A DNA stretch of 64,000 nucleotides from Anaeromicropila herbilytica (lineage in GTDB: Bacteria; Bacillota; Clostridia; Lachnospirales; Lachnospiraceae). A program made the translations under genes and the position numbers. Positions 8,728-17,497 of this stretch are shown one piece after another; the first letter of the stretch is position 1; each line of letters begins with the position of its first letter. The DNA lies in assembly GCF_016591975.1 (NCBI RefSeq), contig NZ_AP024169.1, positions 4,661,001-4,725,000 of the forward strand, given 5' to 3'. The notes under the pieces are model-generated. The model had not been told where the DNA came from. It saw nothing but the letters and a program-made list of their open reading frames with translations, and made no database searches.

Positions 8728-9642
8728 CTAAACTCTAAGATGTTTTCTAACAGTTAATATACTTCCGAAGAATCCAATACCAATTCCCATTAGAATTGAT
8801 ATTGGAATTAATGTTGCAAAGATATCTTTCACATCAAGGAATGTTAGAAAATTAGATAATACATTGAATTTATATTTTACGGTTATATAGGCTATTATTT
8901 TATTGTAAATAAAATATAGTACTACTAATGGGAATAATGATCCCAGAAAACCAATTAATATTCCTTCTACAATAAATGGCGCACGGATGAAAAAGTCTGT
9001 GGCACCAATTAGTTTCATGATTGCTATCTCGTCTTTACGCACGGATATCCCCATCGTAATTGTTGTACTAATGAGGAATACTGCTACTGATATTAATATA
9101 ATAATAATAGTTGCTGATACATAGCCCACCAAAATATTAAAACTGGATAGACCTTTTGCTGTAACCTCAGAACTATTTACTTTTCGCACACCATCAATTT
9201 TCTCTATGAATTTTACAAGGTTATCCTGTTTTGAAACGTCATTAAGATAGATCTCATAAGAAGCTGAATCTGCTAAAGGATTATCTCCTTGAAATGCTTC
9301 TGTTAAATCTTTATCATCTTTATACATCTCTTTTTGGAATTTCTTCCACGCTTCTTCTGCTGATATATAATTCATACTTGAGATTTCTTTTCTAGTCTTA
9401 ATCTCAGTTCCAATATCTTTAATCTTTGCTTCACCGATTCCTTCATCAAAGAACACAGTAATTCCTACGCTTGTCTCAGCCATTTTCATCATGTATTGAA
9501 CATTTGCTAATACAAAATAGAATACTCCAAATAGGAACAAACATGCCATAATTGTTCCTATCGATGCCAAGGAAAACATCTTATTACGGCGGATATTCTT
9601 AATTCCTTGTTTGATACTGTAACCAATACTACTAGCCCTCAT
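8728..9642 (-). CDS. ftsX: Cell division ABC transporter permease FtsX
   Basis: A 304-residue FtsX with an N-terminal transmembrane helix (after RNKMFSLASIGTI), an extracellular domain of ~110 residues, then three transmembrane helices. I chose the ATG at 9642 (MRASSIGYS): it overlaps the last bases of ftsE and has AGGTGGG nine bases upstream, whereas the upstream start at 9681 lies well inside ftsE. FtsX is the membrane half of FtsEX and transmits ATP hydrolysis to extracellular cell-wall hydrolases. The next gene encodes the probable partner hydrolase. Confidence 0.94.
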   Translation of the reverse strand: MRASSIGYSIKQGIKNIRRNKMFSLASIGTIMACLFLFGVFYFVLANVQYMMKMAETSVGITVFFDEGIGEAKIKDIGTEIKTRKEISSMNYISAEEAWKKFQKEMYKDDKDLTEAFQGDNPLADSASYEIYLNDVSKQDNLVKFIEKIDGVRKVNSSEVTAKGLSSFNILVGYVSATIIIILISVAVFLISTTITMGISVRKDEIAIMKLIGATDFFIRAPFIVEGILIGFLGSLFPLVVLYFIYNKIIAYITVKYKFNVLSNFLTFLDVKDIFATLIPISILMGIGIGFFGSILTVRKHLRV

Positions 9643-10363
9643 AAGAATACCCACCTTTTGTTTCATCACTAATAAGAACACCCTTATTCATTGTTATAAC
9701 CCTTTTTTGCATGGCATCTACAATTTCTCTATTATGGGTTACGATAACTACAGTTGTTCCTTTTTTATTTACTTCTTCTAATAGATTCATTATTTCCCAT
9801 GAATTCTTAGGATCAAGATTACCTGTCGGCTCATCTGCTAACAGAATAACTGGATTATTCACAAGAGCTCTTGCAAGCGCAACTCTCTGCTGCTCGCCTC
9901 CTGATAATTGCTTTGGTAGAACCTGCATCTTCTCAGATAGACCTACTTCTGCTAGGATTGATGGTACTTTTCTCTTAATGCTTCTAATTGGCTCTTGAAT
10001 TACTCTTTGTGCAAAAGCAACGTTTTCAAATACATTTCGATCCTTCAATAGCCTAAAATCCTGAAATACTACCCCAATACCCCTTCTATGCTTTGGAATC
10101 TGGCTTCTTCTTAGTCGTGTAAGTTCTTTTCCATTGACAAATATATTACCTTCTGATGGCTCAATCTCTTTTAGAAGAAGCTTAATTAAAGTGGATTTAC
10201 CTGAACCACTACTACCAACTATAAATACAAATTCCCCTTTATTTATCTTTAGGGATAGATTTGTAATTGCTTTTGTCCCTGTTGAATAAGTTTTTGATAC
10301 TTTGTCAAATGCAATGATAGGAAGTTCCGTTTCTCTATCATGTTCTCCGTTTAAATTCATCAT
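9632..10363 (-). CDS. ftsE: Cell division ATP-binding protein FtsE
   Basis: A 243-residue ABC ATPase. Walker A GSSGSGKS is at residues 50-57, the signature LSGGEQQRVALA near 150 and Walker B ILLADEPTGNLD near 175. Compared with most FtsE proteins it has about 14 extra N-terminal residues (MMNLNGEHDRETEL); an internal start cannot be excluded. The gene overlaps ftsX, as is usual. FtsE drives FtsX at the division site. The gene follows a CdaR-type regulator at a distance of 42 bp, so the two may share a transcript. Confidence 0.94.
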   Translation of the reverse strand: MMNLNGEHDRETELPIIAFDKVSKTYSTGTKAITNLSLKINKGEFVFIVGSSGSGKSTLIKLLLKEIEPSEGNIFVNGKELTRLRRSQIPKHRRGIGVVFQDFRLLKDRNVFENVAFAQRVIQEPIRSIKRKVPSILAEVGLSEKMQVLPKQLSGGEQQRVALARALVNNPVILLADEPTGNLDPKNSWEIMNLLEEVNKKGTTVVIVTHNREIVDAMQKRVITMNKGVLISDETKGGYSYEG

Positions 10364-10405
10364 TGTAATACATGTCCCTTCAATGCCTGTTACACCGGTT
10401 ACTAA

Positions 10406-11494
10406 CTAATATTCAAGGTTCTCCATATATTTCATATATTTAACAACCATTAATGCAATTTTAAATGTAATAGCATCATCGAATACTCTTAAATCTAAGT
10501 TTGTACTCTTTTGAAGTTTATCAAGACGGTAAACTAAAGTATTTCTATGAATGTAAAGCTGTCTTGATGTTTCAGATACATTTAGACTATTTTCAAAGAA
10601 CTTGTTAATTGTAGTTAATGTTTCTTCATCAAATTCATCAGGTGATTTACCATCAAAGATTTCTTTAATGAACATCTTACATAATGGCATTGGTAATTGA
10701 TAGATAAGACGTCCAATACCTAAATTACTATATGCAACAACATTACGGCTGCTGTAGAAGATCTTACCTACGTCTAGTGCCATCTTAGCTTCTTTATATG
10801 ATCTAGATACATCTTTAATCTCATGTACAATGGTACCAAATGCAACATGAACTTTAGTCATAGCTTCAGTATTAAGCATATCAAGGATTACCTTAGCTGT
10901 CTTGTTCATGTCTTCATATGTTTCATTTTGTTTTAATTCTTTTACTAATATGATATTCTTTTCATCAACTGCTGTAATGAAATCTTTTGTCTTTCCTGAG
11001 AATAGACCTCTAACAGTTTCAAGTGCATTTACATCTTTTTCATTCTTAGTCTCAATAATAAATACAACTCTTCTTACATCGGTATCGATGTGTAATTTTT
11101 TAGCGCGATTATAGATATCTACTAATAAAAGGTTGTCCAATAGTAGATTCTTGATGAAGTTATCTTTATCATATCTTTCTTTATATGCAACTAATAGATT
11201 CTGAATCTGGAAAGTTGCAATCTTTCCTACCATATATACATCATCACTATCACCTTTTGCAAGAACTACATACTCAAGTTGATGTTCATCAAATACCTTA
11301 AAGAATTGGTAACCTTGTAATACTTGACTATCTGCTGGTGATTCCACAAAAGTTAATACTGCTTGCTCATATTCTTCTGCGCTTGATACTGTCGTTGCTA
11401 ATGTTTTTCCTTCTGTGTCCATTACACATATATCAACTCTTGTAATTGCTTTTAAACCTTCAATTGTATTTTGTAGAATTTGATTGGAAATCAT
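10406..11494 (-). CDS. CdaR/PucR-type transcriptional regulator
   Basis: A 362-residue regulator. The N-terminal ~120 residues resemble the putative sugar-diacid recognition region of CdaR, the middle a degenerate GGDEF-like fold, and the C-terminal ~55 residues a helix-turn-helix of the PucR/CdaR type (NVSETSRQLYIHRNTLVYRL). The family usually activates genes for carbon or nitrogen compound use. No sugar-diacid gene is near; the next gene downstream is ftsE. Its target is therefore unknown. Confidence 0.82.
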   Translation of the reverse strand: MISNQILQNTIEGLKAITRVDICVMDTEGKTLATTVSSAEEYEQAVLTFVESPADSQVLQGYQFFKVFDEHQLEYVVLAKGDSDDVYMVGKIATFQIQNLLVAYKERYDKDNFIKNLLLDNLLLVDIYNRAKKLHIDTDVRRVVFIIETKNEKDVNALETVRGLFSGKTKDFITAVDEKNIILVKELKQNETYEDMNKTAKVILDMLNTEAMTKVHVAFGTIVHEIKDVSRSYKEAKMALDVGKIFYSSRNVVAYSNLGIGRLIYQLPMPLCKMFIKEIFDGKSPDEFDEETLTTINKFFENSLNVSETSRQLYIHRNTLVYRLDKLQKSTNLDLRVFDDAITFKIALMVVKYMKYMENLEY

Positions 11495-11717
11495 TATTAT
11501 TCACTCCCTCTAGTTTTATGTTTTTGGTAAATCTTCTTTTATTTCATTCGAATTATCGTCATTTATCTTAGTCGATTCATAATACTTATCTATAATATTA
11601 TCATTTGTTCTATAAAAAGTAAACTAAAAAGATTCTTAAACCCTTATAAATTTAGGATTTTTCACAAGAAAAAGTAGTTTAAAATACCCCTAATAGGACC
11701 TTCCTACTATATGAAAA

Positions 11718-11757
11718 AGGACTGCTAAAATGATAACTCATCACTTTAACAGTCCTA
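11718..11757 (-). terminator. Terminator after msmK
   Basis: AGGACTGCTAAAATGAT pairs with ATCACTTTAACAGTCCT. On the minus strand the stem is followed by CCTTTTTC. It lies about 70 bp past the msmK stop. The rest of 11495-11823 is AT-rich with no gene seen; the CdaR-type gene's promoter should lie in its left part. Confidence 0.75.
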
Positions 11758-11823
11758 ACTTAATTATATCTAAATCTATCGTGTGGTACGATTACATCTA
11801 GGTAATCACACCGTATGCTCGAA

Positions 11824-12936
11824 TTAGTTGCAGATTACTAGTTCACTTTCTTTATCAAATACATGAATCTTAGATAAATCAAATGCAACTTTGATTGAAT
11901 CTCCAGGTCTAACTGTTGTACGTGGGTTAACACGTGCAGTTACTTCTTTATCATCGATTTCACAGTATAGTAATACTTCTGATCCTAATAATTCATATAC
12001 CTTAACTAATGCTGTAAGAACGCTATCTGGTGAAGCACTGATGAACATTTCTTCATCATGTACATCTTCTGGACGAATACCAAGAACAACTGTCTTACCA
12101 TCGTATCCACCATCAATTAGTTTCTTAGCTTTTGCTTCTGATAACTTAATTGAATGTGAACCAAATACTAATGATACTTCATTACCAGATTTTTTAACTT
12201 GTGCATCGAATAAGTTCATTTGTGGTGAACCCATAAATCCAGCTACGAATAAGTTTTGTGGCTTGTCGTATAAGTTTTGTGGTGAATCAACTTGTTGAAC
12301 AATACCATCTTTCATAACGATAATTCTTGTTCCTAGAGTCATAGCTTCTGTTTGATCATGTGTTACGTAGATAATTGTTGTTTGAAGTTTTTGATGTAAT
12401 TTTGAGATTTCGATACGCATCTGTACTCTTAGTTTTGCATCAAGATTTGATAAAGGTTCATCCATTAAGAATACTTTAGGATTACGAACGATAGCACGAC
12501 CCATGGCAACACGTTGTCTTTGACCACCAGATAAAGCCTTTGGTTTACGATCTAATAAACTTTCAATTCCAAGAACCTTAGCAGCTTCTTTAACTAATTT
12601 ATCTATTTGATCTTTTGGAGTCTTTCTTAGTTTAAGACCAAATGCCATATTATCATAAACTGACATATGAGGATATAACGCATAGTTTTGGAATACCATT
12701 GCGATATCTCTATCTTTTGGTTCTACATCATTAACTAATTTGTCTCCAATCCACAATTCTCCAGATGTAATTTCTTCAAGACCAGCGATCATACGTAGAG
12801 TTGTTGATTTACCACATCCTGATGGTCCTACGAAGATTATGAATTCCTTATCTGCGATTTCTAGACTGAAGTCTTTTACTGCTACAAATCCATTTGGATA
12901 TGTTTTGTTAATATTCTTTAAAGATAAACTTGCCAT
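11824..12936 (-). CDS. msmK: Sugar ABC transporter ATPase, MsmK/UgpC type
   Basis: A 370-residue ATPase of the carbohydrate-uptake CUT1 class. Walker A GPSGCGKST is at residues 37-45, the signature LSGGQRQRVAMGRAI near 135 and Walker B VFLMDEPLSNLD near 157. A C-terminal TOBE-type regulatory domain follows from ~240. Length and motifs match MsmK, UgpC and MalK. It stands alone, with a ribosome site GGGAGG and its own terminator. In several Gram-positives a single MsmK powers many sugar importers. Both sugar ABC loci in this window lack an ATPase gene, so this protein is the natural candidate for both. Confidence 0.93.
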   Translation of the reverse strand: MASLSLKNINKTYPNGFVAVKDFSLEIADKEFIIFVGPSGCGKSTTLRMIAGLEEITSGELWIGDKLVNDVEPKDRDIAMVFQNYALYPHMSVYDNMAFGLKLRKTPKDQIDKLVKEAAKVLGIESLLDRKPKALSGGQRQRVAMGRAIVRNPKVFLMDEPLSNLDAKLRVQMRIEISKLHQKLQTTIIYVTHDQTEAMTLGTRIIVMKDGIVQQVDSPQNLYDKPQNLFVAGFMGSPQMNLFDAQVKKSGNEVSLVFGSHSIKLSEAKAKKLIDGGYDGKTVVLGIRPEDVHDEEMFISASPDSVLTALVKVYELLGSEVLLYCEIDDKEVTARVNPRTTVRPGDSIKVAFDLSKIHVFDKESELVICN

Positions 12937-13168
12937 TTTGTATTTCCTCCCTAGAATGAATATATCGTGATTAGTAGTACAGTTCTTGTACCTTTTCTAA
13001 AATCAATGATACACCATTTGAAGATTGAAAACCATATCCCATTTTAACAAATAAATTTTTAGGCTTTTGTATAATTTGTATACTAGAATTCCCCAATAAA
13101 ATGTATGTTTTTTGGATACTATACTCATTTGGATAAATTGACTATATTTTTGTAAATGTTAAGATTTT

Positions 13169-14041
13169 TTACTGTTTATATTCTATAAATCCTTCTCCAA
13201 GTACCTCTCTAACATCACTAACAATGATAAAGGCTTTTGGGTCAATTCCACCAACAATATTTTTTAATTCAATAATTTCTTTCTTAGAAACTACGCAAAA
13301 AATCATTTTTTTCTCATCATTGGAATACATTCCAGTAGCATGAAGACCTGTCGCTCCTCTATCTAATTTATCCATGATTTCTTTTGCAATCTCTTCATAC
13401 TGATCTGATATAATATATGTTAACTTAGCAAATTTTAATCCTTCTAACATTCCGTCCATTACTTTGGCTGTTATATACACTGCTATAACGGAATACAAAG
13501 CTTTATTTAGTCCAAATGTTGCAGCACCAAGTAACACAATTGCACCGTCAATAACAAATATAACTTGAGCTATTGTGTAATGAGGTATAAATTCATGAAT
13601 GATCATTCCAAGCATATCCGTTCCACCAGTGGATGCCATCGTGATAAATACCATTCCAAGACCAATTCCACCAATAACGCCACCAAATACCGAAGCTAAT
13701 AATAAATCATGATATACAATATCAAAGCTTGGTACAATATAAAGTGCAACTGATAAAACAGCAGTTGCAAATAATGTTTTTCCTACGAATTTTTTTCCTT
13801 TTAATAAGAAAGCAGCTAAAAATAAAGGTACATTTAATAATATATTGGATACCCATATTGGGATTCCTCCATGAATGAATCCTTTTGTAAAGTACTTAAT
13901 GATAATGGCTAATCCCGAGAACCCCCCTGTTACTAAGTCCATTGGTTCATATACTAGATTGATGCCTACTGCCATGATAAATGCGCCGACAATGATTAGA
14001 ATTACGTCCATTTTCCTTGTTCGATTTGTAAGTAATTTCAT
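13169..14041 (-). CDS. YitT family membrane protein (DUF161/DUF2179)
   Basis: About 290 residues from the ATG at 14041: five or so transmembrane segments (from MDVILIIVGAFIMAVGINLV onward) and a soluble C-terminal domain of the DUF2179 type (VVSKKEIIELKNIVGGIDPK). I chose 14041 because GAGTGG lies eight bases upstream and the length then fits the family. The frame is open further, to an ATG at 14128 and a TTG at 14143, but those extra residues do not look like YitT. The family's function is not established. The flanking genes are unrelated. Confidence 0.85.
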   Translation of the reverse strand: MKLLTNRTRKMDVILIIVGAFIMAVGINLVYEPMDLVTGGFSGLAIIIKYFTKGFIHGGIPIWVSNILLNVPLFLAAFLLKGKKFVGKTLFATAVLSVALYIVPSFDIVYHDLLLASVFGGVIGGIGLGMVFITMASTGGTDMLGMIIHEFIPHYTIAQVIFVIDGAIVLLGAATFGLNKALYSVIAVYITAKVMDGMLEGLKFAKLTYIISDQYEEIAKEIMDKLDRGATGLHATGMYSNDEKKMIFCVVSKKEIIELKNIVGGIDPKAFIIVSDVREVLGEGFIEYKQ

Positions 14042-14207
14042 TTTATTTTCCACTCTACTGCAGTTGGTACTGCTATTTGCCTTAACTAACGCCTGAAAGA
14101 ATATTAACCGGCATTTCCTTTCATTCATAGTATTTTCTTTCAAACTTATTATTGAACTTAATTATGAATAATAATTTTCTCACTATATTTACATTGTTTT
14201 TATTTTT

Positions 14208-14960
14208 CTATTTTGTATTTTCTATTTTGTTTTCTTTCTTACTTTTATAATATTGCATTCTTTTTTTAAAATTATATGCCTCTTTGATTTTGTGGACTTT
14301 TTTACTTTGAAATAATCTACGATATAGTGTTTCTAACTTTATCTTTTTAATCCACGTAGGAATTTCCTTATTATCTTTCAAAATATGTTCTATGACTCCT
14401 CCGATACTGATACAAAGTTTCGCATTTAATTTTAAATAATTTGATGCAATCCATTTTTCTTGTAATGGACTATCAATTGCAAATATAAGGATATCTGGAG
14501 CAATGCTATTAATCTCATTAATAACAATTTCCTCTTTTTCTAAATCTTTTTCCGTAAATGAGCCTACAATCTTTAGATGCTCGTAATTCTTGTCATTAAA
14601 CTGTTTATACCGTTCTATCTCATTTTCATTTCTACCAACAATAAATACCGTTTTCTCATCCTCTGTAATACTTTCGAACATAGAATATAAGAAATGATAA
14701 TCAACGATCATTCCTTGTGTTTGCAAAGTATCTACATGATGAAGACTAAGAACAGTTTCTTCTCCTGGCAGAACGAAATCTGCGTTTTGAAAGCATTCTA
14801 TATAGTGTTCATCATTCATTGTTTCTTGTATTGTTTTTGTTGATACAAGATATATAATGTTTAGACTATCGTTGGTCAAAAAACCTTTGCAGTTAAGTAT
14901 TAGGTAATCGATACTAATAATATCTACTTCTAAATCCATAATATTAACTTTTGTTTCCAT
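14208..14960 (-). CDS. Divergent WecG/TagA-family (GT26) glycosyltransferase-like protein
   Basis: A 250-residue protein with a GT26 layout: VFIVGRNENEIERY (family core VFllGg), then PDILIFAIDSPLQEKWI matching the family's Gv-PkQE-W block, then SIGGVIEHI. GT26 enzymes add N-acetylmannosaminuronate or ManNAc to lipid-linked wall-polymer precursors. Two features are odd: the usual catalytic DG motif after the ADxVLP segment reads ADFVLPGEETVL, with no Asp, and the PKQE block reads PLQE. It may be inactive or use another chemistry. The ribosome site AGAGG is well placed. It lies next to an LCP-like protein, which also lacks key residues. Confidence 0.7.
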   Translation of the reverse strand: METKVNIMDLEVDIISIDYLILNCKGFLTNDSLNIIYLVSTKTIQETMNDEHYIECFQNADFVLPGEETVLSLHHVDTLQTQGMIVDYHFLYSMFESITEDEKTVFIVGRNENEIERYKQFNDKNYEHLKIVGSFTEKDLEKEEIVINEINSIAPDILIFAIDSPLQEKWIASNYLKLNAKLCISIGGVIEHILKDNKEIPTWIKKIKLETLYRRLFQSKKVHKIKEAYNFKKRMQYYKSKKENKIENTK

Positions 14961-15098
14961 ATTTTTTACCTCTAATTTTAGCTTGAGCTTTAAAGTCAGT
15001 TTTTGCTATCCTATACATTTATAAAGCAACATCAAACAACTGACTTGGCACTCAAAATAATTGACGAATCATAACTTACATTAGCTTCTTCTATTATC

Positions 15099-16247
15099 CT
15101 ATTGTAATATGTTATCATTCGTACCTAATATAATCTGGATATCAACGCCCTCAGGCAATTCTCCTACTGATATTTCTGCGTTATTAAAATTCTCAAGTAA
15201 GTCACTACCCATTGACTCATCCTTTACAACAATACGTGTATTTGTAAGAACACCCTGATCGTAATTACCAATACCTGTAACTGTATATCCGGATAGCGTT
15301 AACTTATCTTGAAATTTTGCAGCTAACCCTGGAATTTCGCTTGCGTTTAATATCTGAATTTTTAATCCTACTGATGACGTAGTACTTTCATTACTTGAAT
15401 CATCTGTTACCGTTTGGGCTGTTGTATGACTTTCGCTTCCTAATATTTGGTCTAAGAGTGCTTTTGACTTTACAACGTCAACGGTAAAGCTCTTCTCTAC
15501 CATTTCTCCATATAAGCTATAATAATAAATGTTATCTAAATCTAATGCATAATAATCATCTAGATATTTTAATTTATTCTTTAAGGTCAGATTTGATTCT
15601 ACATTCCCATATTCACTCGATATATAATCTTTCAGTTCTTCTTTTGAACTCATTCCTTCTAACTTAGCTTTAAATGTATCAGATAAAACTTGCACTTTTT
15701 CGGACTGAGTATCATTTTTAGAAGTTGTAAAGTATTTATCATAAATAGAACTTGATATTACAGTATAGTAGTTGATATCAACGTCTAGTAAATCTTCCAT
15801 TAATAATGCACCATAGGTATAGATCTGGTCTTTATTAAAATATTTGCTTAGATTCTTTACTTCTACAATCTGTGGTATGTCCACTTTATGATTACATAAT
15901 TTTTGATATAACTTGTTGGATATTGTAAACTCTGCATTCACAGGAATAGTTATATAATCTAAATTTCCTGTCTTTGTATTAAACACTTCTAATAAAAGAT
16001 GATTAATCTTACCTGTACTTTCATTCATTGAGTAGATCAAATTATGTGAAACATCAACAACATCTGTATCACTAACAATATCTTTGATAATGGAATCAGA
16101 TTTCACATTATGCTCTGCGTCTGTTATTTTATAAAAAAAATGTGTACTTAAATAGCTTGCAAAACCAACCACAAATAAAAATACCATAAATAATAATGTT
16201 CTAATCAATTTACGAACGAAACTACTCGTATTGCTTTTCCCTGTCAT
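15099..16247 (-). CDS. Membrane-anchored LCP-like protein with LytR_C domain
   Basis: About 382 residues from ATG 16247, chosen because GGAGG lies eight bases upstream; an upstream start at 16301 lacks a site. One N-terminal membrane helix (LLFMVFLFVVGFASYL) is followed by a region that follows the LytR-CpsA-Psr pattern (HLLLEVFNTKTGNLDYITIP, then YGALLMEDLLDVDINYYTVI). A clear LytR_C domain ends the protein (LKIQILNASEIPGLAAKFQD). LCP enzymes attach wall polymers to peptidoglycan. Here the catalytic SIPRD motif reads ITIPVNAEF and the GxDxR-type arginines are absent, so catalysis is doubtful. A scaffold or regulator is possible. Confidence 0.7.
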   Translation of the reverse strand: MTGKSNTSSFVRKLIRTLLFMVFLFVVGFASYLSTHFFYKITDAEHNVKSDSIIKDIVSDTDVVDVSHNLIYSMNESTGKINHLLLEVFNTKTGNLDYITIPVNAEFTISNKLYQKLCNHKVDIPQIVEVKNLSKYFNKDQIYTYGALLMEDLLDVDINYYTVISSSIYDKYFTTSKNDTQSEKVQVLSDTFKAKLEGMSSKEELKDYISSEYGNVESNLTLKNKLKYLDDYYALDLDNIYYYSLYGEMVEKSFTVDVVKSKALLDQILGSESHTTAQTVTDDSSNESTTSSVGLKIQILNASEIPGLAAKFQDKLTLSGYTVTGIGNYDQGVLTNTRIVVKDESMGSDLLENFNNAEISVGELPEGVDIQIILGTNDNILQ

Positions 16248-16469
16248 TCCTCCTACCTCCGTTCTACTAGGTAGTATAGCAGAAAGAGGATGAACTAGCA
16301 ATATTTTTCACAAGGATTGCGCTCCCAGATCAGTATTTTTGTTTATTTTTTCCATCATAATACTTATTTTCTTGCCACCAATTTACATATTATGTTATAA
16401 TTAACATCAGAAAACTTTTTTCTGTATACTTACTTATAGTTACAGCAAGCATAAGATTGGAGGATTATT

Positions 16470-17201
16470 GTGAAAAATAAAATTGTTTTAGTTACAGGTT
16501 CATCTCGTGGAATAGGGAAAAGCATTGCTTTAAATTTCGCCAAACAAGGATATGATGTCATTATAAATTGTTTTCAGAATAAAGAATTGTTATTAAATGT
16601 GAAAAAGGAAATTGAAGCCTATGGTGTATCTTGTCTCGCTTTTGTTGGTGATATGGGCAATTATGATACGGTAAAAGAACTTTTTTCTGAGATAGATCTA
16701 GAATTTGGTTCCCTTGATATCTTAGTAAATAATGCTGGTATCTCTCATATCGGACTTCTCTCAGACATGACGATTGATGAATGGAATCATATTGTAAGTT
16801 CAAATCTGACTTCTGTATTTAATTGCTGTAATCAAGCCATTCCATTCCTATTACATAAAAAACAAGGGAAGATTATTAATATATCCTCTGTATGGGGTAA
16901 TGTTGGAGCATCCTGTGAAGTTGCCTATTCTGCTACCAAAGGTGGAATCAATTCATTTACGAAAGCATTAGCCAAAGAACTTGCACCAAGTAACATTCAG
17001 GTAAATGCCATCTCCTGTGGGGCCATTGATACAGAAATGAATCAATTTCTTGATGAAGAGGAGCGAAATGCACTGACTGATGAGATCCCTGTTGGCCGAT
17101 TAGGTAGCACCGATGAAGTGGCTGAACTTGTATTTCAATTAGCTACAAGCAATTCCTATCTAACTGGTCAGGTGATTGCACTCGATGGTGGATGGATCTA
17201 A
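16470..17201 (+). CDS. SDR-family oxidoreductase, FabG-like
   Basis: A 243-residue classical short-chain dehydrogenase. The cofactor motif TGSSRGIG is near residue 10, NNAG near 88, the catalytic Ser in ISSVWG near 140 and YSATKGG (Tyr/Lys) near 153. It starts at GTG 16470 with GGAGG seven bases upstream. It resembles 3-oxoacyl-ACP reductases (FabG), but no fatty-acid gene is adjacent, so the substrate is open. It is one of few plus-strand genes here and appears to be a single-gene unit ending at a palindromic repeat. Confidence 0.88.
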   Translation: MKNKIVLVTGSSRGIGKSIALNFAKQGYDVIINCFQNKELLLNVKKEIEAYGVSCLAFVGDMGNYDTVKELFSEIDLEFGSLDILVNNAGISHIGLLSDMTIDEWNHIVSSNLTSVFNCCNQAIPFLLHKKQGKIINISSVWGNVGASCEVAYSATKGGINSFTKALAKELAPSNIQVNAISCGAIDTEMNQFLDEEERNALTDEIPVGRLGSTDEVAELVFQLATSNSYLTGQVIALDGGWI

Positions 17202-17226
17202 TACTCTACTTACATGAATTTCATAT

Positions 17227-17258
17227 GAGTCTTGACAAAATATAAGCGTTACTTTCAG
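17227..17258. repeat. Relic of repeat family A
   Basis: About 32 bp match the inner part of family A (GTCTTGACAAAATATAA followed by CGTTACTTTCAG with one change). The match stops abruptly where family C sequence begins, so this is a truncated copy joined to another repeat. Confidence 0.7.
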
Positions 17259-17487
17259 TGCTGTATTTTGTTTTAAAGAGTATTAGAAAATCTTAATGAA
17301 GAAGGAATCCTTCAATAATCAGAAGAAGTGCTGCCCCGGCGCTTATCAGCGAGTTCGCTCCATCTGATTATATTTGAAGGATTCCTTCTTCATTTAGATT
17401 CTCTTATACTTCTTTAACCCAAAAACAACACGCATATAATACAGTGATATTCAAGCAAAACTACAATAACGTACTTTTTCAGTGGCC
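17259..17487. repeat. Palindromic repeat family C, copy 1 (left arm shortened)
   Basis: The core inverted repeat GAAGAAGGAATCCTTC pairs with a second GAAGGATTCCTTCTTC copy about 65 bp away. Outer arms continue through AAGTATAAGAGAATCT-type sequence. The right end reaches GTACTTTTTCAGTGGCC, matching the end of the copy at 61246-61534. The left end lacks about 60 bp, replaced by a family A fragment. It lies between two convergent genes (SDR and CPBP-like). Confidence 0.82.
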
Positions 17488-17497
17488 TTACCATCTA

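Noticed and set aside
11891..12298. 135-residue plus-strand open frame
   Set aside because: Antisense to msmK with no start signal and no recognisable domain.
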